The notes under the pieces are model-generated. The model had not been told where the DNA came from, did not search any database, and worked only from the letters and a program-made list of their open reading frames with translations. Positions 1 to 10,833 of a stretch of DNA of 59,494 nucleotides are shown here, piece after piece. The stretch is taken from NCBI GenBank assembly GCA_937951875.1, contig CALGAN010000012.1:1-59494 (forward strand). Reading direction: 5' to 3'. The position numbers and the translations under genes were made by a program. How positions within the stretch are numbered: the first letter of the stretch is position 1; every line of letters begins with the position of its first letter. The DNA comes from an uncultured Alkalilimnicola sp. (GTDB lineage Bacteria > Pseudomonadota > Gammaproteobacteria > Nitrococcales > AK92).

Positions 1-479
1 GTCAGGGTGACCATGTCGCCGTTGGCGATATGGCTGACCTCATGGCCCAGCACCGCCTCGGCCTCGTCGCGGTTCATCGAGCGCAGCAGACCGGTGCTGA
101 CCGCCACCAGCGCGTTGTTCTTGCTCGGGCCGGTGGCGAAGGCGTTGATCTCCGGCGCATCGTAGATCGCCACCTCGGGCATGGCGATGCCGGCCTGCCG
201 GGCCTGGCGACGCACGGTGTCGAGCAGCCAAGCTTCGATCTGGTCACGCGGCTGATCGATCACCTCCGCGCCAGTGAAGCGCTTGGCCACCCACTTCGAC
301 ATCAGCAGCGAGATGAAGGCGCCGCCCATGCCGAACACGGCCGCGAAAATCAGCAGGTGCCCGGTGCGCGGCAGCACGATGCCCTGCGCCAGCAGCACGC
401 CTTCCACCACCTTCAGGACGATGCTCAGCAGCAGCAGGACCGCCAGGTTGGTGGCTATGAAGAGTAGGACACGCTTCAT
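1..479 (-). CDS. htpX: Membrane zinc metalloprotease HtpX (N-terminal part; runs off the window)
   Basis: Inner-membrane zinc protease of family M48 that degrades damaged or misassembled membrane proteins. The visible 159 residues start MKRVLLFIATN and hold two hydrophobic segments (about 4-26 and 40-62). A cytosolic domain follows, with the conserved NAFATG stretch near 112-117 and the zinc site HEVSH at 146-150. The remaining roughly 130 residues, including the third zinc ligand, lie beyond base 1. The start at 479 is preceded by GGAG eight bases upstream and by a sigma-E-like promoter. It lies downstream of parC on the same strand but probably has its own transcript. The family identity is clear; only completeness is unknown. 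Confidence 0.95.
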   Translation of the reverse strand, partial: MKRVLLFIATNLAVLLLLSIVLKVVEGVLLAQGIVLPRTGHLLIFAAVFGMGGAFISLLMSKWVAKRFTGAEVIDQPRDQIEAWLLDTVRRQARQAGIAMPEVAIYDAPEINAFATGPSKNNALVAVSTGLLRSMNRDEAEAVLGHEVSHIANGDMVTL

Positions 480-521
480 CCAATCGACTCCGTATGACTC
501 GTTGTTTTGTTCGCTAGCACG

Positions 522-549
522 TTAGATCGGACCGGCTCGGGCAAAGTTC
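522..549 (-). promoter_or_regulatory. Sigma-E/AlgU-like promoter upstream of htpX
   Basis: On the minus strand GAACTT (544-549) is followed after 17 bases by TCTAA (522-526). This resembles the GAACTT-N16/17-TCTGA pattern of RpoE/AlgU envelope-stress promoters. Transcription would begin near 515, giving a leader of about 36 nt before the htpX start. HtpX is a known envelope-stress protease, so the assignment fits, but it rests on pattern matching only. Confidence 0.5.
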
Positions 550-555
550 TACCCG

Positions 556-2805
<2,250 letters not shown>

Positions 2806-2842
2806 GCGGTATCCCTAAGATTCTGTCGTCGCGCCCGCCCGC

Positions 2843-4735
2843 TCAGGGCAGCACCTCGGCCAGGTCGCCCTTGGTCTCCAGCCAGGCCTTGCGGGCCTGC
2901 GCGGCCTTCTTGGCCAGCAGCATGTCCATGAGCGCATGGGTGTCGTCGCCGTCCTCAATGGTGAGCTGCACCAGACGGCGGGTGTCGGGATCCATGGTGG
3001 TTTCCCGCAGCTGAATGGGGTTCATCTCGCCCAGGCCCTTGAAACGGGTGATGACGGGCTTGCCCTTCACCTTCTCCGCCGCGAGCCGATCGAGAATGCC
3101 CTGGCGCTCGGCGTCGTCCAGCGCGTAGTAGGTCTGCTTGCCGACGTCGATGCGGTACAGCGGCGGCATCGCCACGAACACGTGCCCGGCGCGCACCAGC
3201 GCCGGGAAGTGCTTGAGGAACAGCGCGCACAGCAGGGTGGCGATGTGGGCGCCGTCAGGGTCGGCGTCGGCAAGGATGCAAACCTTGCCGTAGCGCAGGC
3301 CGGACAGGTCGTCCGAGCCCGGCTCGATGCCCAGGGCCACAGCGATGTCGTGCACCTCCTGCGAGGCCATCACCTCGTCCGGGTCGACCTCCCAGGTGTT
3401 GAGGATCTTACCGCGCAGCGGCATCACCGCCTGGAACTCGCGGCTGCGCGCCTGCTTGGCGGAGCCGCCGGCGGAATCGCCCTCCACCAGGAACAGCTCG
3501 GTCTGGGCCGGATCCTGGATGGTGCAGTCGGCCAGCTTGCCCGGCAGAGCCGGGCCGGCGGTAACCTTCTTGCGGGCGATCTTCTTGGCCGAGCGCATGC
3601 GCCGATTGGCCGCCGCCAGCACCAGTTCGACGATCTGCGTGGCCTGGTCGATGTTCTGGTTCAGCCACAGGCTGAAGGCGTCCTTGGTCACACCGGCGAC
3701 GAAGGCGGCGCACTCGCGCGAGGACAGCCGGTCCTTGGTCTGGCCGGAGAACTGCGGATCCTCGATCTTCACCGATAGCACGAAGCAGATCCGCTCCCAC
3801 ACGTCCTCGGGCGCGATACGCACACCGCGCGGCAGCAGATTGCGGAACTCGCAGAACTCGCGCACCGCCTCGGTCAGACCGGTGCGCAGGCCGTTGACGT
3901 GGGTGCCGCCCTGCGGCGTGGGGATGAGGTTGACATAGCTCTCGCCCAGCACCTCGCCTTCCTCGGGCAGCCAGGTCACCGCCCACTCGGCCTCCTCGCG
4001 CTCGGCCTTGAAGCGGCCGACGAACGGCTCGGCCGGCACGGTCGGCAGATCCACCAGGGCGCTCTTGAGGTAGTCCTTGAGACCGTCCTCGTAACACCAG
4101 ACGGTCTCCTCCTCGGCCGCCTCGTCGTAGAAGCGCACCGTCAGCCCCGGGCAGAGCACCGCCTTGGCACGCAGCACGTGCTTGAGCTTGGGCACCAGGA
4201 ACTTAGGCGACTCGAAATACTTCGCGTCCGGCCAGAAGTGCACGGTAGTGCCGGTTTCGCGCTTCGGCACCTCGCGCACCCGCTCCAGCTCGGAGATCTT
4301 GTTGCCGTCGGCGAACAGCATGCGCCACTCGGCGCCGTCGCGCTTGACCTTGACCTCCAGCCGCCGCGACAGGGCGTTCACCACCGACACGCCCACGCCG
4401 TGCAGGCCGCCGGAATACTGGTAGTTCTTGTTGGAGAACTTGCCGCCGGCGTGCAGCGTGCAGAGGATCACCTCCACGCCCGGCTTGCCCTCCTCGGGAT
4501 GGATGTCGACCGGCATGCCGCGGCCGTCGTCGCTGACCGACAGCGAGCCGTCGCGGTATAGCACCACGTCGATCCGCTTGGCGTAGCCGGCCAGCGCTTC
4601 GTCGACGCTGTTATCTATGACCTCCTGCGCCAGGTGGTTCGGCCGACTGGTGTCGGTGTACATGCCCGGGCGCTTGCGCACCGGGTCCAATCCGGTAAGC
4701 ACCTCGATGGAGGAGGCATCGTAACGTGCGTTCAT
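2843..4735 (-). CDS. parE: DNA topoisomerase IV subunit B
   Basis: ATPase subunit of topoisomerase IV. The 630 residues contain the GHKL ATP-binding domain (EVIDNSVDEAL, DDGRGMPVD, GGLHGVGVSVVNALS), a transducer domain, and the TOPRIM metal site (LVEGDSAGGSA and the DADPDG triad) near 420-510. ParE rather than GyrB is supported by the length, the absence of the roughly 170-residue GyrB insertion, and the parC gene immediately downstream. It is divergent from xseB. A perfect inverted repeat at 4772-4791 lies 37 bases upstream of the start and could affect its expression. Confidence 0.97.
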   Translation of the reverse strand: MNARYDASSIEVLTGLDPVRKRPGMYTDTSRPNHLAQEVIDNSVDEALAGYAKRIDVVLYRDGSLSVSDDGRGMPVDIHPEEGKPGVEVILCTLHAGGKFSNKNYQYSGGLHGVGVSVVNALSRRLEVKVKRDGAEWRMLFADGNKISELERVREVPKRETGTTVHFWPDAKYFESPKFLVPKLKHVLRAKAVLCPGLTVRFYDEAAEEETVWCYEDGLKDYLKSALVDLPTVPAEPFVGRFKAEREEAEWAVTWLPEEGEVLGESYVNLIPTPQGGTHVNGLRTGLTEAVREFCEFRNLLPRGVRIAPEDVWERICFVLSVKIEDPQFSGQTKDRLSSRECAAFVAGVTKDAFSLWLNQNIDQATQIVELVLAAANRRMRSAKKIARKKVTAGPALPGKLADCTIQDPAQTELFLVEGDSAGGSAKQARSREFQAVMPLRGKILNTWEVDPDEVMASQEVHDIAVALGIEPGSDDLSGLRYGKVCILADADPDGAHIATLLCALFLKHFPALVRAGHVFVAMPPLYRIDVGKQTYYALDDAERQGILDRLAAEKVKGKPVITRFKGLGEMNPIQLRETTMDPDTRRLVQLTIEDGDDTHALMDMLLAKKAAQARKAWLETKGDLAEVLP

Positions 4736-4771
4736 GTATGGAAAGCCGATCTCTCGATCTCTATAAGGATT

Positions 4772-4791
4772 ACGTCGGCCTCGGCCGACGT
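4772..4791. repeat. Perfect inverted repeat in the parE/xseB divergent region
   Basis: ACGTCGGCC and GGCCGACGT form 9-bp arms around a 2-bp centre. Just beyond it (4804-4816) the palindromic hexamer AACGTT occurs twice, separated by one A. The repeat lies between the divergent starts of parE and xseB. It could be an operator or a stem in the parE leader; the sequence does not decide. Confidence 0.45.
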
Positions 4792-4912
4792 CGGGGACGC
4801 GTGAACGTTAAACGTTATGCGTCGCTACCTTCAACGTGCCGGCTCGCAAATTGACCATGGCGAAAGCCGTGGGTTATCGTTTGCCGCCTTCCCTACCAAT
4901 GCGTCGAACACC

Positions 4913-5155
4913 ATGACTGCAGACAACGGCGGCTTCGACTTCGAGCGAGCCCTCAAGGAGCTCGAGGAGCTGGTCGGCCGCATGGAACGTGGCGACCTCA
5001 GCCTGGAAGAATCGCTGAAGTCCTTCGAACGTGGCGTCGAGCTCACCCGTGCCTGCCAGCAGGCCCTGAAAGAGGCCGAGCAGAAGGTGGAAATCCTTAT
5101 CAGCAAGGGCGATGACATCCGTGCGGTCCCGTTCGAAGAAGACCAATCCCAGTAA
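4913..5155 (+). CDS. xseB: Exodeoxyribonuclease VII small subunit
   Basis: Small helical subunit of exonuclease VII, which with XseA degrades single-stranded DNA to oligonucleotides. The 80-residue protein (MTADNGGFDF...) contains the family core FERALKELEELVGRMERGDLSLEESLKSFERG and fits the normal length. The frame is open further upstream (to 4817), but the family starts close to the FDFE motif, so the ATG at 4913 is preferred although its ribosome-binding site is weak. Its end overlaps ispA by 44 bases, the usual xseB-ispA arrangement. xseA is not in the window. Confidence 0.9.
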   Translation: MTADNGGFDFERALKELEELVGRMERGDLSLEESLKSFERGVELTRACQQALKEAEQKVEILISKGDDIRAVPFEEDQSQ

Positions 5156-6044
5156 GGCGCTGGAACAGGCCCTGCCGCGCTACCGCGAGCGGGTCGAGCA
5201 GGCGCTCGACAGCTGGCTGCCCCGCGCCGACACCCATCCCGCCCGTCTGCACGACGCCATGCGCTACGCCGTGCTCGGCGGCGGCAAGCGACTGCGACCG
5301 GTGCTAGTGTACGCCGCCGGCGAAACCCTGGGCCTGCCGCTGGAGCGTTTGGACGCACCGGCCTGCGCGGTGGAGCTGATCCACGCCTACTCCCTGGTCC
5401 ACGACGACCTGCCGGCAATGGACGACGACGACCTGCGCCGCGGCAAGCCCACCTGCCACAAAGCCTACGACGAAGCCACCGCCATCCTGGTCGGCGACGC
5501 CCTGCAGACCCTCGCCTTCCACATCCTGGCGCACGCGCCGCTGGATGGCGTGGAAGCGCAGATTCGCCTACGCATGATTGGGACACTGTCGCTGGCCGCA
5601 GGTTCCCGTGGCATGGTCGGCGGCCAGGCGATCGATCTCGCCGCGGTCGGCACCCAGCTGGACGCCGCCCAGCTGGAGGATATGCACATCCACAAGACCG
5701 GCGCGCTGATCCGCGCCAGCGTGCTGCTCGGCGCGCTGGCGTCGCCGCAAGTGTCGACCGAGGCGCTGGAGGCGCTGGACCACTTCGCCAAATGCATCGG
5801 CCTGGCCTTCCAGATCCAGGACGACATTCTCGACGTCGAGGGCGACACCGCTGAGATGGGCAAGACCCGGGGCGCCGACGCCAACCTGGGCAAACCGACC
5901 TATCCGGCCATCCTCGGCATGGACGAGGCCAAGCGCCTGGCGCGGGAGCTGGTCGACGACGCGCTCAACAGCCTCAAGGGCTTCGACCAGCGCGCCGACG
6001 TACTGCGTGGCATCGCCAAATACGTCATCAATCGTCGCAATTGA
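5112..6044 (+). CDS. ispA: Farnesyl diphosphate synthase (polyprenyl synthetase)
   Basis: Condenses dimethylallyl and isopentenyl diphosphate to geranyl and then farnesyl diphosphate, the precursor of ubiquinone, undecaprenyl and other isoprenoids. The 310 residues contain GGGKRLRP, the first aspartate-rich motif in HDDLPAMDDDDLRRG and the second in QIQDDILDVEGD, with a C-terminal RRN typical of bacterial FPP synthases. The ATG lies inside xseB after AAGGGCG, suggesting translational coupling. dxs, which often follows ispA, is absent here; folE2 comes next after a 240-base gap. Confidence 0.94.
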   Translation: MTSVRSRSKKTNPSKALEQALPRYRERVEQALDSWLPRADTHPARLHDAMRYAVLGGGKRLRPVLVYAAGETLGLPLERLDAPACAVELIHAYSLVHDDLPAMDDDDLRRGKPTCHKAYDEATAILVGDALQTLAFHILAHAPLDGVEAQIRLRMIGTLSLAAGSRGMVGGQAIDLAAVGTQLDAAQLEDMHIHKTGALIRASVLLGALASPQVSTEALEALDHFAKCIGLAFQIQDDILDVEGDTAEMGKTRGADANLGKPTYPAILGMDEAKRLARELVDDALNSLKGFDQRADVLRGIAKYVINRRN

Positions 6045-6054
6045 TTCGTTTGGC

Positions 6055-6086
6055 TTGACCCCTGACCGCTAGTCAATATCCTAGCG
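6055..6086 (+). promoter_or_regulatory. Probable sigma-70 promoter of folE2 with an overlapping inverted repeat
   Basis: TTGACC (6055-6060), a 16-base spacer and TATCCT (6077-6082) form a reasonable promoter. CGCTAG (6067-6072) and CTAGCG (6081-6086) form an inverted repeat across the -10 region, a possible operator. The remaining leader to 6284 is GC-rich; no known riboswitch and no Zur-box sequence was recognised in it. Confidence 0.4.
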
Positions 6087-6284
6087 ATTCGCTCAGAATT
6101 CGAGACGCCCGCGATTCACGCCCCAACGGGCCCTCGCGCCCACCGGGAATGACGGGATCGCGGCGTTCCCCCTGCAGAACCGGCTCGCTCGCCGCCGCGG
6201 CGGTCCGACCGACCAGGACGCGCAGGTGGCGCCCGTCATCAACGGCGCGCCGCCACGCTGGCTATTTACGGAGGAACCCGGATC

Positions 6285-7097
6285 ATGGCCGAAGCTATCC
6301 ACACCAACATCGAGGCCATGGAGGACGTCCAGAGCCGCGAGGACACGCGGCAACTCCCGATCAACAAGGTAGGCATCAAGAACATCCGCCATCCGGTACG
6401 GGTCAAGGACCGCACCGGGCTGGAGCAGCACACCGTTGCCTACTTCAACATGTACGTGAACCTGCCGCACAACTTCAAAGGCACGCACATGTCGCGCTTC
6501 GTGCAGATCCTGGAATCGCACGAGCGGGAGATCACCACCGAGTCCTTCCAGGAAATCCTGGTGGAGATGACCAAGCGCCTGGAAGCCGACAGCGGCCATC
6601 TGGAGATGAGCTTCCCCTACTTCGTGCGCAAGAAGGCGCCGGTGTCCGGGGTCGAGAGCCTGATGGACTACGACGTGACCTTCATCGGCGAAGTCCACGG
6701 CGATCAGCCGCCGGTGATCACGCTCAAGGTGGTGGTGCCCTGCACCAGCCTCTGCCCGTGCTCCAAGCAGATCAGCGACCGCGGCGCCCACAACCAGCGC
6801 TCGCACGTCACGGTCCGCGCCACGCTCACGGGCTTCGTCTGGATCGAGGAAATCATCGACCTGGTCGAGGCCGAGGCCTCCTGCGAGCTGTACGGGCTGC
6901 TCAAGCGCCCGGACGAGAAGTACGTGACCGAGCGCGCCTACGACAACCCCAAGTTCGTCGAGGACATGGTGCGCGACGTGGCGGCGCGGCTGAACGCCCA
7001 CCCGCACATCGGCGCCTATTCGGTGGAGTCGGAGAACTTCGAGTCCATCCACAACCACTCGGCCTACGCCATGATCGAGCGGGTGAAGGACGCCTAA
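6285..7097 (+). CDS. folE2: GTP cyclohydrolase FolE2 (type IB)
   Basis: Converts GTP to 7,8-dihydroneopterin triphosphate, the first step of folate and queuosine biosynthesis, without the strict zinc need of FolE1. The 270 residues match the FolE2 family throughout: INKVGIKNIRHPV near the start, the active-site cysteine region PCTSLCPCSK near 147-156, RGAHNQRSH, and the C-terminal ESIHNHSAYA. The ATG at 6285 follows GGAGGAA. It stands alone between ispA and the convergent acyl-CoA ligase gene. No second cyclohydrolase gene is in the window, so whether it is the sole or a backup enzyme cannot be told. Confidence 0.95.
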   Translation: MAEAIHTNIEAMEDVQSREDTRQLPINKVGIKNIRHPVRVKDRTGLEQHTVAYFNMYVNLPHNFKGTHMSRFVQILESHEREITTESFQEILVEMTKRLEADSGHLEMSFPYFVRKKAPVSGVESLMDYDVTFIGEVHGDQPPVITLKVVVPCTSLCPCSKQISDRGAHNQRSHVTVRATLTGFVWIEEIIDLVEAEASCELYGLLKRPDEKYVTERAYDNPKFVEDMVRDVAARLNAHPHIGAYSVESENFESIHNHSAYAMIERVKDA

Positions 7098-7121
7098 AGC
7101 GTCGCCGCAGCCCCAAAAACG

Positions 7122-7147
7122 CCAAGGGCCGCTATCGCGGCCCTTGG
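7122..7147 (-). terminator. Hairpin terminator between folE2 and the acyl-CoA ligase gene
   Basis: A perfect 11-bp stem (CCAAGGGCCGC at 7122-7132 with GCGGCCCTTGG at 7137-7147) closes a 4-base loop. On the minus strand it is followed by GCGTTTTTGGGG, a U-tract, so it suits the acyl-CoA ligase transcript best. On the plus strand no U-tract follows, so termination of folE2 would be less efficient. Confidence 0.7.
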
Positions 7148-7171
7148 ACTATATGGTAATGCGGAACCGCA

Positions 7172-8755
7172 TCAGGCGCCGCCGGGCAACGCCTTGGCGG
7201 CTTCCTTGAGCTTCCCTTTCAGGATCTTGCCGGTGGCGGTGGCCGGCAGGGCATCCATGATGATCACCCGGCTAGGGCGCTTGTACGGAGCCAGCCGCTC
7301 GGCGGCGAAGCGCTTGACCTCTTCCTCGGTGATCGCGGCGCCCGGCACCGGCTGCACGAAGGCGATGACTTCCTCGTTGCCCGGCACGGCGCGCCCGACC
7401 ACCGCCGAGAGAGTGATCTGCGGGTGCTCGTTGAGCACCGCCTCGACGTCCGGCGGATAGACGTTGAAGCCGGAGCGGATGATCAGCTCCTTGGTGCGGC
7501 CGACGATGGCCAGATAGCCGTCGGCGTCCAACACGGCCAGGTCGCCGGTATTGAGCCAGCCGTCCTCGCTGAGCACCTCGCGGGTGGCCTGCGGGTTCTT
7601 GTAGTAGCCGAGCATGACGGTCGGACCACGCAGCCACAGCTCGCCGATCTCGCCGAAGCCGACGTCGCGGCCCTCCGCGTCCACCGTCTTCGCCTCCAGC
7701 AGCGGCAGGATCTTGCCGGTGCTGCAGTCGCTGCGCGGCTCCTCGATGCGGGTCTGGCTGGCGGTGGGGCTGTTCTCGGTCAGCCCGTAGCCGTTGTTCA
7801 TGGTCAGCCCGAACACGGCCTCCGCCTTCTGCTTGAGCGCCGGATCGAGCGGCGCCCCGCCCACCGAGATGAAGCGCAGCGCCGGCGCCTTCAGCGGCAG
7901 GCCACGCGTTTCCATGTACTCGATGAGCTTGGCGAACATGGCCGGCACGCCCTGGAAGATGGAGATGCCGTCCTCGGCCAGGGCCCGATACACCTCGGCG
8001 GGGTCGAAGCGCGCCGCCAGGTGCACGCAGGCGCCGTGGTAGAACGTGCCCAGCAGCACCGAGGCGAAGCCGAAGATGTGCGAGAACGGCAGCACGCCGT
8101 ACACCCGCGTGCCCGGACCGACCCGCCGCAGCCCGGCGGAGATGGCGCCGACGAACAGCACGCCGCGGTGGCTGAGCATCACGCCCTTGGGCAGGCCGGT
8201 GGTGCCGGAGGTGTAGATCAGCGCCGCCACCTGCTCGGCACCGCTGGCCTTGACCGGCTCGGGCCGCGACTCGGCGTTGAGCGGGCCGATGGCGATCCGC
8301 CCCAGCCAGGGGTCGTCCACCGTCTCGGCGCCGTGGCGGGCGCCATGCGCCGCCGCCTCGGGGGAGATCTCCACCGTGTAGAAGATCCGGCGCGGAATGC
8401 AGTGATCGGCGATGTGGTCGACCTCGCTGGCGGCGATGCGGGCGTTGACCACCGTCACCCACACATCCAGCTCGCTGGCGGCCAGCAGCAGCGTCACCAG
8501 GGCCCGGCAGTTCTCGTTGATCACCATGATCCGGTCGCCGGGACCGACACCAAGGCGCTGCAAGAGCGCCTTGGTGTGCTCGACGGCTTGGGCCAGCTGA
8601 CCATAGGTCCAGGTCTTGCCCAGTTCGACCAGGGCCGGTGCGTCAGGGGTCTTGACGGCCCACTCCAGCGCCGGCCGACTGAGCCGGTCCGGCAGGCTGG
8701 CGACGATCTCGCTCGCCAGCCGTCCGGCAACCCATTCGTCCGCGCCCCGGATCAT
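7172..8755 (-). CDS. AMP-forming acyl-CoA ligase (class I adenylate-forming)
   Basis: Activates a carboxylic acid to its CoA thioester through an acyl-AMP intermediate. The 527 residues show the P-loop YTSGTTGLPKG near 185-195, the A5 motif NNGYGLTEN, the A7 motif LNTGDLAVLDADGY, the hinge region GRTKELIIRSGFNVYP, and the C-terminal catalytic lysine in ATGKILKGKL. It overlaps the upstream acyl-CoA dehydrogenase gene by 4 bases (ATGA), so the two are translationally coupled in an IclR-dehydrogenase-ligase operon. The substrate is not readable; the neighbouring glutaryl-CoA dehydrogenase and PaaJ-like thiolase make a short dicarboxylate or aromatic-derived acid plausible. Confidence 0.9.
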   Translation of the reverse strand: MIRGADEWVAGRLASEIVASLPDRLSRPALEWAVKTPDAPALVELGKTWTYGQLAQAVEHTKALLQRLGVGPGDRIMVINENCRALVTLLLAASELDVWVTVVNARIAASEVDHIADHCIPRRIFYTVEISPEAAAHGARHGAETVDDPWLGRIAIGPLNAESRPEPVKASGAEQVAALIYTSGTTGLPKGVMLSHRGVLFVGAISAGLRRVGPGTRVYGVLPFSHIFGFASVLLGTFYHGACVHLAARFDPAEVYRALAEDGISIFQGVPAMFAKLIEYMETRGLPLKAPALRFISVGGAPLDPALKQKAEAVFGLTMNNGYGLTENSPTASQTRIEEPRSDCSTGKILPLLEAKTVDAEGRDVGFGEIGELWLRGPTVMLGYYKNPQATREVLSEDGWLNTGDLAVLDADGYLAIVGRTKELIIRSGFNVYPPDVEAVLNEHPQITLSAVVGRAVPGNEEVIAFVQPVPGAAITEEEVKRFAAERLAPYKRPSRVIIMDALPATATGKILKGKLKEAAKALPGGA

Positions 8756-9909
8756 CCCTGTTGCGCCTCCCGGATCATGTTACGGGCGACCACGGTCTGC
8801 TGGATCTGGGTGGTGCCCTCGTAGATGCGGAACAGGCGCACGTCGCGGTAGAAGCGCTCGATGCCGTAATCGGCGATGTAGCCGGCGCCGCCGTAGATCT
8901 GCACCGCGCGGTCGGCCACCCGGCCCACCATCTCGGCGCAGAACAGCTTGCAGCAAGCCGCCTCCATGCTGACGTTATGGCCGGCGTCCTTCTTGCGGGC
9001 GGCGTCCAGCACCATGGTGCGGGCGGCGTAGGCCTCGGTCTTGCTGTCGGCCAGCATGGCCTGGATCAGCTGATGCTCGGCGATCGGCTTGCCGAACTGC
9101 TTACGCTCCAGGGCGTAGTTGAGCGAATCCTTGATCAGGCGCTCGGCCACGCCGACGCAGACCGCGGAGATGTGCAGACGGCCACGATCCAGCACCTTCA
9201 TCGCGGTCTTGAAGCCCTGCCCTTCCTTCAGGCCGATGATGTTGTCCTTATGGACGCGGCAGTTCTCGAAGATGATGTCGCAGGTGTGGGCGCCCTTCTG
9301 GCCCATCTTGCGGTCGGGCTTGCCGCGGAGCAGGCCCGGAGTGTTGCCCTCGACGATGAAGGCGGTGATGCCGCCGGCGCCCTTGTTGTTCGGATCGGTG
9401 CGCGCCATCACGGTGAACAGGTTGGCCTCGGGGCCGTTGGTGATGAAGCGCTTGGTGCCGTTGAGCACGTAGTAGTCGCCGTCGCGGTCGGCGCGGGTCT
9501 TGAGGGAGGCGGCGTCGGAGCCGACGTCGGGCTCGGTCAGGCAGAACGAGCTGATGATCTCGCCGGTCGCCAGCTTGGGCAGGTACTTGCGCTTCTGCTC
9601 CTCGGTGCCGTCGATCAGGATACCCTGCGCGCCGATGCCGTTGTTGGTGCCGAAGGTGGAGCGGAAGGCCGGCGAGGTCTTGCCGATCTCGAACGCCACC
9701 AGCACTTCCTCTTCCATGGTCAGGCCGAGACCGCCGTACTCCTCGGGAATCGACAGGCCGAACAGACCGAGATCCTTCATCTCCTGGAGAATGTCCGCCG
9801 GAATGGCGTCTTCCTCGGCGACCCGCTCCTCGTTCGGCACCAGGCGCTCGCGCACGAAGCGAGAGATGGTGTCGAGCAACTGATTAAGCGTTTCCTGATC
9901 TCGGATCAT
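8752..9909 (-). CDS. Acyl-CoA dehydrogenase
   Basis: FAD-dependent alpha,beta-dehydrogenation of an acyl-CoA, passing electrons to ETF. The 385 residues show the three ACAD regions: an N-terminal helical domain, a beta-barrel domain with CLTEPDVGSD and TKRFITNG, and the C-terminal helical domain with ERKQFGKPI, QIYGGAGYI and the likely catalytic glutamate in RIYEGTTQIQ near the end. It follows the IclR gene by 31 bases and overlaps the ligase gene by 4. It resembles short/medium-chain enzymes, and chain-length preference cannot be inferred. Electrons would flow to EtfAB and ETF-QO encoded nearby. Confidence 0.92.
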   Translation of the reverse strand: MIRDQETLNQLLDTISRFVRERLVPNEERVAEEDAIPADILQEMKDLGLFGLSIPEEYGGLGLTMEEEVLVAFEIGKTSPAFRSTFGTNNGIGAQGILIDGTEEQKRKYLPKLATGEIISSFCLTEPDVGSDAASLKTRADRDGDYYVLNGTKRFITNGPEANLFTVMARTDPNNKGAGGITAFIVEGNTPGLLRGKPDRKMGQKGAHTCDIIFENCRVHKDNIIGLKEGQGFKTAMKVLDRGRLHISAVCVGVAERLIKDSLNYALERKQFGKPIAEHQLIQAMLADSKTEAYAARTMVLDAARKKDAGHNVSMEAACCKLFCAEMVGRVADRAVQIYGGAGYIADYGIERFYRDVRLFRIYEGTTQIQQTVVARNMIREAQQG

Positions 9910-9940
9910 CGTAAATTCCCGTCGGATTTGAGAAGGTGTA

Positions 9941-10729
9941 TCAGTAATGAGTCATGGCCATCGCGACGCTACGCACCATCTGGCGCAACCGCGGGCCGAG
10001 CTCAGTATGCAGGCGATCGCGGGACAACTGATATGACGGACCGCCGCAATTGAAAGCGACCAACGTCGAGTCCGGCAGCCGCAGCGGCACGCCCACCGCG
10101 TTCACGTCCTTGTCCCAGTCGCCGGCCGACACGCAATAGCCGTACTCCTGGTAATCGCGCAACGCCTGTTCGATACCCGCCTTGACCCTCGGCCACTGCT
10201 CGCCGGCGTGGCGACGGATGTGATCGAGCAGGTAATCGCGCTCGGCCTCCGGCAGCGCCGCCAGGAAAGCCCGCCCCATGGCGGTGGTGGCGATCGGGAT
10301 GCGCGAGGCGATGTCGAGCCGCACGGTCAAAGCGCCGCTGCCCTGGCAATTCTCCAGGTACACCATGTTGAGACGGTCGCGCGCCCCCAGCGACACCGAC
10401 GCATCGACCGTCTCGGCCAATTCCTTCATTAGGGGCCGCGCCACCTGCCGCACGCTGAAGTTGGACAGGCAGGCGTAGCCCAGAGCCAACACCCCGGTAG
10501 CCGGCTGATACTTACCGAGCCGCTCGTTGTAGCTGAGGTAACCCAGCTCGCACAGGGTGTAAGTCAAACGGGATACGGTCGGCCGCGGCAGCCCGGTACG
10601 CTCGGCGATCTCCTGATTGCCCAGCAATCCGTTGCCCGGTTCGAAGGCTCTGAGAATCTCAAGCCCCCGCGCAAGCGCCGTCACGAAATTGCGGCTCTTG
10701 TTCTCGACCACGTTCATCGACTTGCCCAT
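9941..10729 (-). CDS. IclR-family transcriptional regulator (first paralogue)
   Basis: Regulator with an N-terminal winged helix-turn-helix (RNFVTALARGLEILRAF, EIAERTGLPRPTVSRLTYTL) and a C-terminal IclR effector domain. The start at 10729 (MGKSMNVVENKS) is chosen because AGGGGGAG lies just upstream; the frame stays open to 10807 without a better site. The protein is then 262 residues, normal for the family. It heads the minus-strand operon with the acyl-CoA dehydrogenase and ligase and is divergent from the beta-oxidation operon. A palindrome in the shared control region (10843-10863) is its likely binding site. It is clearly paralogous to the regulator at 16814-17644. Confidence 0.92.
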   Translation of the reverse strand: MGKSMNVVENKSRNFVTALARGLEILRAFEPGNGLLGNQEIAERTGLPRPTVSRLTYTLCELGYLSYNERLGKYQPATGVLALGYACLSNFSVRQVARPLMKELAETVDASVSLGARDRLNMVYLENCQGSGALTVRLDIASRIPIATTAMGRAFLAALPEAERDYLLDHIRRHAGEQWPRVKAGIEQALRDYQEYGYCVSAGDWDKDVNAVGVPLRLPDSTLVAFNCGGPSYQLSRDRLHTELGPRLRQMVRSVAMAMTHY

Positions 10730-10833
10730 GCTCTCCCCCTGACCGGGGTCTGAGCCGACCCCTGATATTCTTATGTGTTTCGGCAAGGCTCCGAAACAAA
10801 TTTGCAATGGACTCTGTCACGACCTATTCTTGG

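Noticed and set aside
2843..4735. Reading this gene as gyrB
   Set aside because: Length of 630 residues, absence of the GyrB insertion and the adjacent parC favour parE.
6045..6284. Zur box or known riboswitch before folE2
   Set aside because: No AT-rich Zur palindrome and no recognisable conserved riboswitch core in the GC-rich leader.
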